A DNA stretch of 64,000 bases from UBA10908 sp964608965 (GTDB taxonomy: Bacteria; Bacillota; Clostridia; Peptostreptococcales; Anaerovoracaceae), in assembly GCA_964608965.1 (NCBI GenBank), contig CAZSPZ010000007.1, forward strand, positions 5,886-69,885, given 5' to 3'. The notes below the pieces were generated by a model. It was given only the letters and a program-made list of their open reading frames with translations. It did not search any database and had not been told where the DNA came from. Shown here one piece after another: positions 1 to 7,878 of this stretch. Numbering within the stretch: position 1 is the stretch's first letter; each line of letters begins with the position of its first letter. A program made the translations under genes and the position numbers.

Positions 1-577
1 GAAACAGTTCCTGGAGCTTGCCCGGGAAAATAAGATTTTGCGAGAGCAGGTTGAAGCAGAACTCATGGAAGTCTACGGAAGTTTTACGATTGCAAGCGCA
101 GTGATGAGTCCGCAGCTGATGGGCGAAGCGTTAATGTACCCGACGCAGGGGGTTGCTATCGATGTGGGCAACAAAAATGTGATGAGCGTTAATGTTCCCG
201 TGTTCGGTTTTAAGCCTTCAGAGGAAGGTCAGAGTAATATTTACCCTTATGGCTTCGCAGGCACATCCGGAGAATTGGACAGTGCCATTAAAAGTCTTTC
301 TTCCGCTTTTCCTCACCTTCTGGAGCTTGCCGGCAAAGAAAAGCAGGCAGATCTGATGGCGCAGGAGATCGAGAAGACCCGGCGTCGTGTCAATGCTTTG
401 GAATATGTCATGATTCCAAGGCTTACGGAAACCATACGTTACATCCGAATGAAATTGGATGAAAACGAAAGAGGGAATCAAACAAGGTTGATGAAAGTCA
501 AGGATATGATGGTTGCGGCAGCGATTAAAGAAAAAAGAGAGGCCACGAAAAAATCTTTGGACGAATATAAACAATAA
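1..577 (+). CDS. atpD: V-type ATP synthase subunit D, 3' part
   Basis: The reading frame is open from base 2 to the TAA at 575-577, so the 5' end lies outside the window; 191 residues are visible against about 210 for the family. Subunit D (NtpD-type, not F-type beta) is the central rotor stalk that couples the A3B3 catalytic head to the membrane ring of V/A-type ATPases. The visible part begins in a coiled-coil helix (RENKILREQVEAEL), passes through a short globular middle with GFAGTSGELD, and returns in a second long helix that includes TRRRVNALEYVMIPRL, the family hallmark, ending in a charged KEKREATKKSLDEYKQ tail. A terminator-like hairpin follows directly, so this is probably the last gene of a V-ATPase operon lying to the left. 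Function is certain at family level; ATP synthesis versus ion pumping cannot be told from this subunit. Confidence 0.93.
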   Translation, partial: KQFLELARENKILREQVEAELMEVYGSFTIASAVMSPQLMGEALMYPTQGVAIDVGNKNVMSVNVPVFGFKPSEEGQSNIYPYGFAGTSGELDSAIKSLSSAFPHLLELAGKEKQADLMAQEIEKTRRRVNALEYVMIPRLTETIRYIRMKLDENERGNQTRLMKVKDMMVAAAIKEKREATKKSLDEYKQ

Positions 578-584
578 AATGTAT

Positions 585-640
585 AACGGAGCCTGCGATG
601 TGTTCAAGAATTTTCAAGCGCAAAACGGCTCCGTTTTATT
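585..640 (+). terminator. Rho-independent terminator after V-ATPase operon
   Basis: Nine-base arms AACGGAGCC (585-593) and GGCTCCGTT (627-635), with an inner TGCG/CGCA extension, are followed by TTTTATT. It closes the V-ATPase transcript before the pyr promoter. Confidence 0.8.
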
Positions 641-662
641 ATGTTTTTTTAAGCTCCGTCTA

Positions 663-691
663 TTGTTTTAGGTAGTTCTTTTTGCTATAAT
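663..691 (+). promoter_or_regulatory. Sigma-A promoter of the pyr operon
   Basis: TTGTTT (663-668), a 17-nt spacer and a perfect TATAAT (686-691) lie about 30 nt before the pyrB start. The leader is too short to hold a PyrR attenuator, and none was seen. Confidence 0.7.
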
Positions 692-720
692 GGTAAAAAT
701 CTCAGAAAAGGGGTGAAAGC

Positions 721-1590
721 ATGGCAAGTTTATTCAATCTCGCAGACCTTGCGGTCGCGGAAATAGAAGAAATATTGAACAGAGCCGAAGAATTTGCAGT
801 CGGCGCACAAAGTAAGGCGGCAGAGAACAAAGTAATTGCCAGCCTTTTTTTTGAGCCCAGCACCAGAACGCAGCAATCCTTTTCCATGGCCGCCCTACGT
901 CTAAGCGCAAAAGTTTTAACGTTTAACTCGGAAGTATCCTCCATGCAAAAAGGAGAAACGTTCTACGATACAGTAAAGGCATTTGAAATGATCGGCGCAG
1001 ACGCGATGGTCATTCGACATAAAGAGAATGAATACTATAAACAGCTTGCCGGAATAAACGTCCCCATCTTATCCGGCGGCGACGGTACAGGAAATCACCC
1101 GACACAAAGCTTGCTTGATTTATTGACCATAAAGCAGGATTACGGTCATTTTGAAGGTTTGAAAATTTGTATCGTGGGAGATATTGCCCATAGCCGGGTA
1201 GCGCATACTAATATGGAAGTGATGCGTCGCCTGGGCATGGAAGTATATACATCAGGACCCGAGGAATTCCGCGAGGGGAATTCGAATTATATCGATTTTG
1301 ACAGCGCTGTCCGGGAAATGGATGTCATCATGCTCCTTCGCATTCAGCACGAAAGACTCAGCGAGTCCATGCAGATGAGCAAAGAGGAATATAACAGGCT
1401 CTTCGGATTAAACAGCAGTCGAGTTGCCCAAATGAAGCCTAAAGCTATCATTTTGCATCCCGCTCCTTTTAACCGAGGCGTGGAAATCAACGACGATATT
1501 GTCGAGTGCGATCAATCCAGGATTTTCAAACAGATGCGAAACGGTGTGTTCGTAAGAATGGCCGTCATCGAAAGGGCTTTCAATAAATGA
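721..1590 (+). CDS. pyrB: Aspartate carbamoyltransferase catalytic subunit
   Basis: Catalyses carbamoyl phosphate + L-aspartate to N-carbamoyl-aspartate, the committed step of UMP synthesis, in the cytoplasm. The protein has 289 residues, slightly shorter than the usual ~305. The carbamoyl-phosphate loop FFEPSTRT is at about residues 43-50, GDGTGNHPTQ marks the domain junction, and the C-terminal HPAPFNRGVE matches the aspartate-binding HPxPxNRGxE motif. The start ATG has a good ribosome site (AGGGGTGAAAGC). The stop overlaps the pyrC start (ATGA), so the two are translationally coupled. No regulatory chain pyrI is present here, as is common in Firmicutes of the Bacillus type. Confidence 0.96.
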   Translation: MASLFNLADLAVAEIEEILNRAEEFAVGAQSKAAENKVIASLFFEPSTRTQQSFSMAALRLSAKVLTFNSEVSSMQKGETFYDTVKAFEMIGADAMVIRHKENEYYKQLAGINVPILSGGDGTGNHPTQSLLDLLTIKQDYGHFEGLKICIVGDIAHSRVAHTNMEVMRRLGMEVYTSGPEEFREGNSNYIDFDSAVREMDVIMLLRIQHERLSESMQMSKEEYNRLFGLNSSRVAQMKPKAIILHPAPFNRGVEINDDIVECDQSRIFKQMRNGVFVRMAVIERAFNK

Positions 1591-2864
1591 TGGACATGCT
1601 TTTTAAAAGCGCAAAAGTATATTACGAAAACAAGCTTCAGGATGCAGACGTTCTGGTCAAAGACGGAATCGTTGTCTCTGTCGGGAGGGGAATAGACGCT
1701 CCCGTCGGCACCCCCATTGTTTATTTGAAAAATCAGCATATTTTACCGGGTCTTGCAGACATACATGTCCACTTGCGGGAACCCGGTTTTTCTTATAAGG
1801 AGACAATCGCCACAGGAACGCGTGCCGCAGCAAAAGGCGGTTTTACACTTGTCTGTTCCATGCCTAATCTGAGCCCTGTGCCGGATTGCCCTGAAAACCT
1901 GAAAATAGAGCAGGAAATCATAGATCGATCCGCAGTGATTAAAGTGTTGCCCTATGCCGCCATTTCCTTAAATCAGGAAGGAAGCGTTCTTGTCGACATG
2001 GAAGCGCTTTCCAAAGGTTGTTTTGCTTATTCCGACGACGGAAAAGGGATTCAGCAAGATTTCCTGATGGAACGTGCCATGCGTTCATCAAAAGCTTTGG
2101 GTAAGACAATCGTCGCGCATTGCGAAGATTGCTCTTTCATCCCCAAAGGGGCCTGCGTCCACGAAGGAGCCTATGCCAGGGAACACGGCTTGATCGGAAT
2201 ACCTTCCGCTTCCGAATATGTTCAGGTGAAAAGAGATTTGGCTCTCGTGGAAAAAGTCGAATGCAATTATCATGTCTGCCACGTCTCCTGTAAAGAATCT
2301 GTCGATGCAATCAGAGAGGCGAAAAAGAAAGGACTTTCGGTCAGCGCGGAAACCGCACCTCATTACCTTGCGTTTTGCGACAAAGATATTTGCGATGACG
2401 GTCGGTTTAAAATGAACCCTCCCCTACGCGGCGAAGAAGACAGGCGCGCACTGATAGAAGGAATAAAAGACGGAACGCTGGAAGTGATCGCCACCGATCA
2501 CGCCCCCCATACGCAAGAAGAAAAAAGCAGAGGACTTTTGCGGAGCAGCATGGGTGTTGTCGGGCTTGAAACAAGTTTTGCCGCCATGTATACCTACTTA
2601 TGCAAAGCCGGACATATCGGTCTGGAGGAACTTGTCGAAAAAATGAGCTTAAATCCCCGAAAGCTTTTCGGGCTCCCCCATGGGATAAAAGTAGGACAGC
2701 GGGCAGATTTTATGGTGGCCGATCTTGATAAAGAAATAAAAGTGGATGCAAGGTCCTTTTCATCGCTCGGCCGCTCTACACCTTTCGACGGGAGTACGCT
2801 TTACGGAGAGGTATTGTTGACAATATTCGATGGAAACATCGTTTATAAAAATATAGCTTTTTAA
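1587..2864 (+). CDS. pyrC: Dihydroorotase, class I
   Basis: Zn-dependent cyclisation of N-carbamoyl-aspartate to dihydroorotate. The protein has 425 residues, normal for bacterial class I enzymes. The metal-binding DIHVHLREPG motif sits near residue 57, further metal histidines occur in IVAHCEDC and CHVSC, and the C-terminal ATDHAPHTQEEK carries the catalytic Asp. The start overlaps the pyrB stop by 4 nt. An adjacent ATG two codons on could also be used. Member of the pyrBC-carB-pyrFE operon; carB begins 34 nt later. Confidence 0.96.
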   Translation: MMDMLFKSAKVYYENKLQDADVLVKDGIVVSVGRGIDAPVGTPIVYLKNQHILPGLADIHVHLREPGFSYKETIATGTRAAAKGGFTLVCSMPNLSPVPDCPENLKIEQEIIDRSAVIKVLPYAAISLNQEGSVLVDMEALSKGCFAYSDDGKGIQQDFLMERAMRSSKALGKTIVAHCEDCSFIPKGACVHEGAYAREHGLIGIPSASEYVQVKRDLALVEKVECNYHVCHVSCKESVDAIREAKKKGLSVSAETAPHYLAFCDKDICDDGRFKMNPPLRGEEDRRALIEGIKDGTLEVIATDHAPHTQEEKSRGLLRSSMGVVGLETSFAAMYTYLCKAGHIGLEELVEKMSLNPRKLFGLPHGIKVGQRADFMVADLDKEIKVDARSFSSLGRSTPFDGSTLYGEVLLTIFDGNIVYKNIAF

Positions 2865-2898
2865 CTTTGTGCACGAGACACAAGAAAAGAGGAGAAAA

Positions 2899-5800
2899 AT
2901 GCCAAAAAGAAAAGACATCAAAAAAATACTCGTCATAGGATCCGGCCCCATTGTCATCGGACAAGCCGCAGAATTTGACTACGCCGGAACGCAGGCATGT
3001 ATTGCGCTGAAAGAAGAGGGTTACGAGGTTGTTTTGATCAATTCAAACCCTGCCACCATCATGACCGACACGAAGATGGCCGATAAAGTTTATATGGAAC
3101 CGCTTACATTGGAGTATGTCGCCAGAATCATTAGATTCGAACGTCCTGATGCCGTCGTACCCGGTTTAGGCGGCCAAACCGGACTGAACCTTTGTGTTCA
3201 ACTGGCGCAAAAGGGCATTTTGGATGAATGCCAGGTTGAAGTGCTCGGAACGAGCGTGGATTCGATCATGAAGGCTGAAGACAGAGAGCTCTTTAAGAAA
3301 ATGTGCATCGAAATCGGCGAGCCGATTATCGCTTCGGAAATAGTCCACTCCTTGCAGGAAGGACTGGATGCAGTGGGTCGCATCGGATATCCTGTCGTAT
3401 TAAGACCGGCTTATACATTGGGCGGCACAGGCGGCGGCTTTGCCAACAACGAAGAAGAATTTATTCCGATGATGGAGCACGCTATCAGCTTGTCTCCTGT
3501 CGGGCAGGTCCTTGTGGAAAAAAGTTTAAAAGGATATCAGGAAATAGAATTCGAAGTGATGAGGGATAAGACCGATAAAGCCATCGCCATCTGCGATATG
3601 GAAAATTTTGATCCCGTCGGAATTCATACGGGAGACAGCATCGTATTCGCTCCCTGCCAGACGTTGAACAAAGATCAGCTTTCCATGCTCCGCTTTTCTG
3701 CGCTTAAAATACTGAAGCACCTGAAGATCGAGGGTGGATGCAATATACAGTTCGCCTTGAAGCCCGATACCATGGAATATTTCCTGATAGAAATCAACCC
3801 CAGAGTCAGCAGATCTTCTGCTTTGGCCTCAAAAGCCACTGCCTATCCTATCGCAAGGGTTACAGCTAAAATAGCCGTAGGACTTACTTTGGATGAAATA
3901 TCCGTCAGCGGGATACCTGCTTCCATCGAACCCGCCATCGATTACAAAGTTGCGAAAGTGGCTCGATTCCCCTTTGACAAGTTTGCAGCCGCCTCCAATG
4001 AGCTTTCCACGCAGATGAAAGCCACCGGAGAAGTGATGAGTTTAGGTCAATCTGTCGTGGAAATACTATTGAAAGCTGTAAGAGGCCTTGAAATCGGAGC
4101 AGACCACTTCGAAATGAAAAAGTTTTCCGGCAATACAAAAGAAGAGCTGATTAAAATCATAACAACGCCCACCGACGAAAGGCTTTTCGCCCTGTGCGAA
4201 GCGCTCAGGAAGGGTGCGACTTGCGAGGAAATTGAAGACGCCACAAAAATTGTTCTGCCTTTTATCCGTATGTTGAAAGAGGTCGTGGATTTCGAAGCGG
4301 TCATTAAAAACAGCAACGGAGATGCTCAGATTTTAAGAAAAGCCAAGGCTATGGGAATATCGGACAGTTATTTGGCCCGCACGTGGGGCATGAGCAAAGC
4401 GGAACTCTTTAAGCTGCGCGAGAAAAACAATATTCTTCCCATTTATAGAATCGTCGACAACGTTAAATACCAACAGGATTATGTTCCCTATTTTTATTCT
4501 TCTTACGAAGGAGAAAACGAGAGCATCATAACAGACAAGAAAAAGATATTAGTATTAGGCTCCGGACCTATCAGAATCGGTCAGGGTGTGGAATTTGACT
4601 ATTCGACTGTCCATGCGGTTTGGGCAATCAAGGAATGCGGCTACGAGGCCATCATCATCAATAACAACCCGGAGACGGTATCTACGGACTACACCACCGC
4701 CGATAAACTTTACTTTGAGCCGCTTACGGTAGAAGATGTCATGAATGTCGTTCGCCTTGAAAAGCCGGACGGAGTCATTGTATCTTTGGGCGGTCAGACA
4801 GCCATTAATCTTGCCAAGGAACTGCACGACCTCGGCGTTAAAATTGTAGGCACCGGTGTGGAGGCCATTGACAAGGCGGAAAATCGCAACAGTTTTGAAG
4901 TGCTTATGCATAAGCTTGGAATTCCCGAACCCGAAGGATCAGCCGTTACAAATATCGAAGACGGAATCAAAGTGGCCAACAGAGTCGGTTACCCTGTCCT
5001 TGTGCGCCCTTCTTATGTGCTGGGCGGAAGAGCGATGCAAATCGTTCGCAGCGATGAGGACTTGAAAGTATACCTTCAAACCGCTGTTATGGTGGACGAA
5101 GATCAGCCTGTGCTCGTGGATAAATATATTGCGGGAAAAGAGCTCGAGACCGACGCAATATGCGACGGAAAGGATGTCTTTATCCCGGGAATCATGGAAC
5201 ATGTAGAAGAGACGGGTGTTCATTCGGGAGATTCCATCAGCGTTTATCCCGCCTTTACCATCTCTCAAAAAGTGAAGCAGACAATCATAGAATACACGAA
5301 TAAGCTGGGTCTTGGCATAGGCATTATAGGCTTGTTCAACATCCAGTTCATTGTGGATGAAAAAGACGATGTTTATGTGATCGAGGTCAATCCAAGATCG
5401 TCCAGAACGGTTCCCTTCCTTTCCAAAGCCACCGGAATTCCCATGGCAAACGTCGCTACGAAAGTGATGCTGGGTCAGTCATTAAAAGACTTGGGTTACG
5501 GTACTTTCATTCAGGAAGACAGACATCGCTGGTATGTAAAGGCTCCCACGTTCTCCTTCTCCAAAATGAGAGGACTGGATGCCTATCTTTCTCCGGAAAT
5601 GAAATCCACGGGAGAAGCCATCGGTTACGATGTAAGCTTAAACAGAGCTCTTTTTAAAGCGCTGCAGGCCTCCGGTGTAAAAGTGGAAAATTACGGAACA
5701 ATATTTGTGACACTTGCGGATAAGGACAAGCAGAAAGCCCTGCCTCTGATCAAGCGGTTTTATAACCTTGGATTTAACATCGAGGCGACGGAAGGCACTG

Positions 5801-6153
5801 CCAGCTTCTTAAAACGCAACGGAATAAAGACAAGAGCAAAAAAGAAAATAAGCGATGGAAGCGACGATATTATTAAAAGCCTTACCAAGGGATACGTAAC
5901 CTACGTGATCAATACCCAGGACATCACGGCAGGAACGCACATGGACGGTTTTATGATCAGGCGTTATGCAGTGGAAAATAACATAGGAATCTTTACGAGC
6001 CTTTCAACGGTCAATGTACTTTTGAATGTTTTGGAGGAAATGACCATTCCCGTATCTACAATAGATGCNNNNNNNNNNGAAAGTTCTCTGTTTTATATTC
6101 TAAAAGAGGGGACAATAGATGCGGATGCACCGACAAGGAGGGTACAATCATGA
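2899..6153 (+). CDS. carB: Carbamoyl-phosphate synthase large subunit (with assembly gap)
   Basis: Makes carbamoyl phosphate from bicarbonate, ammonia (delivered by CarA) and two ATP. The ATG at 2899 is chosen over an upstream in-frame GTG because it follows AAGAGGAGAAAA. The duplicated architecture is clear: two ATP-grasp halves, each opening with VLGSGP-type motifs (VIGSGPIVIGQAAEFDY and VLGSGPIRIGQGVEFDY), GGRAMQIV, and an MGS-like C-terminal domain with FNIEATEGTASFLKRNGI. Length is about 1084 residues counting four undetermined ones. Ten N at 6069-6078 interrupt the last 30 codons; the frame downstream stays open and ends in an ATGA overlap with pyrF. The tail after the gap (ESSLFYILKEG...) is not recognisably CarB, so the true C-terminus is uncertain. 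The glutaminase subunit gene carA is absent from the window. Confidence 0.95.
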   Translation: MPKRKDIKKILVIGSGPIVIGQAAEFDYAGTQACIALKEEGYEVVLINSNPATIMTDTKMADKVYMEPLTLEYVARIIRFERPDAVVPGLGGQTGLNLCVQLAQKGILDECQVEVLGTSVDSIMKAEDRELFKKMCIEIGEPIIASEIVHSLQEGLDAVGRIGYPVVLRPAYTLGGTGGGFANNEEEFIPMMEHAISLSPVGQVLVEKSLKGYQEIEFEVMRDKTDKAIAICDMENFDPVGIHTGDSIVFAPCQTLNKDQLSMLRFSALKILKHLKIEGGCNIQFALKPDTMEYFLIEINPRVSRSSALASKATAYPIARVTAKIAVGLTLDEISVSGIPASIEPAIDYKVAKVARFPFDKFAAASNELSTQMKATGEVMSLGQSVVEILLKAVRGLEIGADHFEMKKFSGNTKEELIKIITTPTDERLFALCEALRKGATCEEIEDATKIVLPFIRMLKEVVDFEAVIKNSNGDAQILRKAKAMGISDSYLARTWGMSKAELFKLREKNNILPIYRIVDNVKYQQDYVPYFYSSYEGENESIITDKKKILVLGSGPIRIGQGVEFDYSTVHAVWAIKECGYEAIIINNNPETVSTDYTTADKLYFEPLTVEDVMNVVRLEKPDGVIVSLGGQTAINLAKELHDLGVKIVGTGVEAIDKAENRNSFEVLMHKLGIPEPEGSAVTNIEDGIKVANRVGYPVLVRPSYVLGGRAMQIVRSDEDLKVYLQTAVMVDEDQPVLVDKYIAGKELETDAICDGKDVFIPGIMEHVEETGVHSGDSISVYPAFTISQKVKQTIIEYTNKLGLGIGIIGLFNIQFIVDEKDDVYVIEVNPRSSRTVPFLSKATGIPMANVATKVMLGQSLKDLGYGTFIQEDRHRWYVKAPTFSFSKMRGLDAYLSPEMKSTGEAIGYDVSLNRALFKALQASGVKVENYGTIFVTLADKDKQKALPLIKRFYNLGFNIEATEGTASFLKRNGIKTRAKKKISDGSDDIIKSLTKGYVTYVINTQDITAGTHMDGFMIRRYAVENNIGIFTSLSTVNVLLNVLEEMTIPVSTIDXXXXESSLFYILKEGTIDADAPTRRVQS
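6069..6078. other. Assembly gap (10 N) inside carB
   Basis: Ten undetermined bases. The 11-mer ACAATAGATGC occurs immediately before the gap (6058-6068) and again at 6112-6122, in the same reading frame. The gap may therefore be a placeholder at a contig join, and its real length is unknown. Confidence 0.99.
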
Positions 6154-6848
6154 GAGATGTCATTATAGCCCTGGATTTTAAAGACGGGAAAACCGCATTG
6201 GATTTTCTTGACGGGTTCGCAGGCGTAAAACCTTTTGTAAAAGTAGGAATGGAACTCTTTTATGCGGAAGGGCCGGCCATTGTAAAAGAAATAAAAAAAA
6301 GAGGGCATAAAATATTTCTGGATTTGAAGCTTCACGATATTCCCAATACGGTGAAGGGCGGAATGAGGAGCATTTCAGGCCTGGGTGTTGATTTGATCAA
6401 TTTACACGCTTCGGGTGGGACTGCCATGATGAAAGCTGCTTTAGAGGGAACTTTCCGGGCCGATGGCTCCAGGCCTCTTGTGGTAGCCGTCACACAATTG
6501 ACAAGCACGAGTCAGAATATTCTTCGCGAAGAGCTGTTGATTCATACGAGTATGGACGAAACTATTCTTCATTATGCAAAGAATGCCAAGGAGGCAGGCT
6601 TGGACGGAATCGTGTGCTCTCCTTTAGAAGCAAGTCTCATAAAAAAAGAATTGGGAAGCGGCTTTATAACGGTAACGCCGGGAATTCGATTCGAGGGAAG
6701 CGATGCGGAGGATCAGGTAAGGGTAACCACACCTTCCGATGCAGGAAAAACTGGCACGGATTACATCGTGGTAGGTAGGCCTATTACACAGGCATTGGAT
6801 CCGGTACAGGCTTACAGCCGCTGCCTGAAAGAATTTACGGAGGCCTAA
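6150..6848 (+). CDS. pyrF: Orotidine 5'-phosphate decarboxylase
   Basis: Final step of UMP synthesis, OMP to UMP + CO2. The 232-residue TIM barrel is the short bacterial form. The catalytic DLKLHDIPNTV motif (Lys-Asp pairs) lies near residues 57-67, and the phosphate-gripping C-terminal TPGIRF and YIVVGRPIT segments are intact. The ATG overlaps the carB stop (ATGA) and follows AAGGAGGGTACAATC, a strong ribosome site. pyrE starts directly after its stop. Confidence 0.96.
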   Translation: MRDVIIALDFKDGKTALDFLDGFAGVKPFVKVGMELFYAEGPAIVKEIKKRGHKIFLDLKLHDIPNTVKGGMRSISGLGVDLINLHASGGTAMMKAALEGTFRADGSRPLVVAVTQLTSTSQNILREELLIHTSMDETILHYAKNAKEAGLDGIVCSPLEASLIKKELGSGFITVTPGIRFEGSDAEDQVRVTTPSDAGKTGTDYIVVGRPITQALDPVQAYSRCLKEFTEA

Positions 6849-7490
6849 ATGGAAAGCGCGGAAAGAAAGATAGCAGAACACCTCTTATCAATCGGGGCAG
6901 TTTTCTTAAGGCCCGATGATCCATTTACCTGGGCTTCAGGTATAAAGAGTCCGATATATTGCGATAACCGCTTGACCTTGTCTTACCCGGAGGTTCGGGC
7001 GGACGTGGAACGCGGCTTGGCGGATTTGATTTTAAAAAATTATCCGGGATGCAAAGCAGTCTTTGGCACATCCACTGCGGGCATCGCTCATGCGGCATTG
7101 GTTGCGGAGATTCTGAAATTGCCCATGGGTTACGTTCGAAGCGGCTCCAAAGACCATGGCCGCGCAAATCAAATCGAGGGCAAGTTCGAAGAGGGTCAAA
7201 AGGTTGTCGTTGTCGAAGACTTGATCTCCACAGCCGGCAGTTGCGTGGATGTCGCAAATGTGCTCAGAGACGCAGGGTGCGAAGTTTTGGGGATTGTTTC
7301 AATATTTTCTTACAACATGGAAAAGGGAAAAGAAAGGCTTTTAGATGCTGATCTTAAGAATGTATCGCTTTCAAACCTGGATTCTCTGGTGGAAGTCGCC
7401 GCAGAAAAAGGTTACATCAAAGAAAGAGACATTCATCGCATTTTGACCTTTCGCGCAAATCCGCAGGATAGTGCCTGGCAAAACATATAG
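6849..7490 (+). CDS. pyrE: Orotate phosphoribosyltransferase
   Basis: Transfers the phosphoribosyl group of PRPP to orotate, giving OMP for PyrF. 213 residues, normal length. The PRPP-binding motif VVVVEDLISTAGS is at about residues 118-130, and KDHGRANQIEG is the flexible catalytic loop with its lysine. The start codon abuts the pyrF stop and shares a GGAGG ribosome site embedded in the pyrF tail. Last gene of this pyr operon. The DNA beyond the stop carries an inverted AGTCGG/CCGACT pair rather than a clear U-tailed terminator, and it overlaps the next promoter. Confidence 0.96.
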   Translation: MESAERKIAEHLLSIGAVFLRPDDPFTWASGIKSPIYCDNRLTLSYPEVRADVERGLADLILKNYPGCKAVFGTSTAGIAHAALVAEILKLPMGYVRSGSKDHGRANQIEGKFEEGQKVVVVEDLISTAGSCVDVANVLRDAGCEVLGIVSIFSYNMEKGKERLLDADLKNVSLSNLDSLVEVAAEKGYIKERDIHRILTFRANPQDSAWQNI

Positions 7491-7516
7491 AAATCGGTTT
7501 TTTATAGTCGGCCATG

Positions 7517-7545
7517 TTGACAATAGGAACCGACTGTGCTATAAA
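7517..7545 (+). promoter_or_regulatory. Sigma-A promoter of T-box/trpB transcript
   Basis: TTGACA (7517-7522), a 17-nt spacer and TATAAA (7540-7545). It sits just upstream of the T-box leader, 27 nt after the pyrE stop. Confidence 0.8.
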
Positions 7546-7554
7546 AGTATAAAC

Positions 7555-7828
7555 TGTTGACCGGAAGTAAGTAAGCAGTGTTGGTTTGTTCCAGAGAATC
7601 GCGGCAGGTGGAAGCGCGGTACGGACGACATTGTTGAATGGATCCGGGAGGGCAACCCGAACGACCGAAAGGTTCATTAGGCGCGACGGAAATGGATTTC
7701 CGTTATCAAAATCCGGCGCATAACAGTGCGCACAGAGAGGACGCCTTTGGCGTCAAGCCGGGTGGTACCGCAGGAGTGTAAGCTCTTGTCCCTGCAGAGT
7801 ATTTTGCAGAGGCAAGAGCATTTTTATT
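7555..7828 (+). ncRNA. T-box leader, probably tRNA-Trp specific
   Basis: This leader fills most of the 388-nt gap between pyrE and trpB. Stem I is closed by CCGGA/TCCGG; GCAGTG pairs with CATTGT above an internal loop whose 5' side holds AAGTAAGTAA and whose 3' side is TGAATGGA. The specifier position reads TGG (7639-7641) followed by A, i.e. a Trp codon. AGAGA and GGTGGAAG in the apical part fit the stem I head that docks on the tRNA elbow. The T-box element GGGTGGTACCGC is at 7760-7771, with TGGT as the tRNA 3'-end pairing site. A terminator GCTCTTG (7782-7788)/CAAGAGC (7813-7819) with a T-run ends the leader. Uncharged tRNA is expected to favour the antiterminator and trpB expression. The TGGT variant would pair best with an A discriminator base, whereas bacterial tRNA-Trp usually has G, so a wobble would be needed. 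Confidence 0.88.
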
Positions 7829-7878
7829 TGGATTCAAGCCTCTTTGCACGCAGTCACTTATGAAAGGAGAACACCATC

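Noticed and set aside
218..607. Antisense open frames across the V-ATPase gene and similar shadows elsewhere
   Set aside because: They lie opposite well-identified genes, lack ribosome sites and show no protein-like composition.
2869..2898. GTG start of carB at 2869
   Set aside because: The ATG at 2899 has the ribosome site and gives the family N-terminus PKRKDIKKILVIGSGP.
7491..7510. AAATCGGTT after pyrE as an activator site
   Set aside because: Right arm does not match and the following promoter is sigma-A type; chance occurrence.
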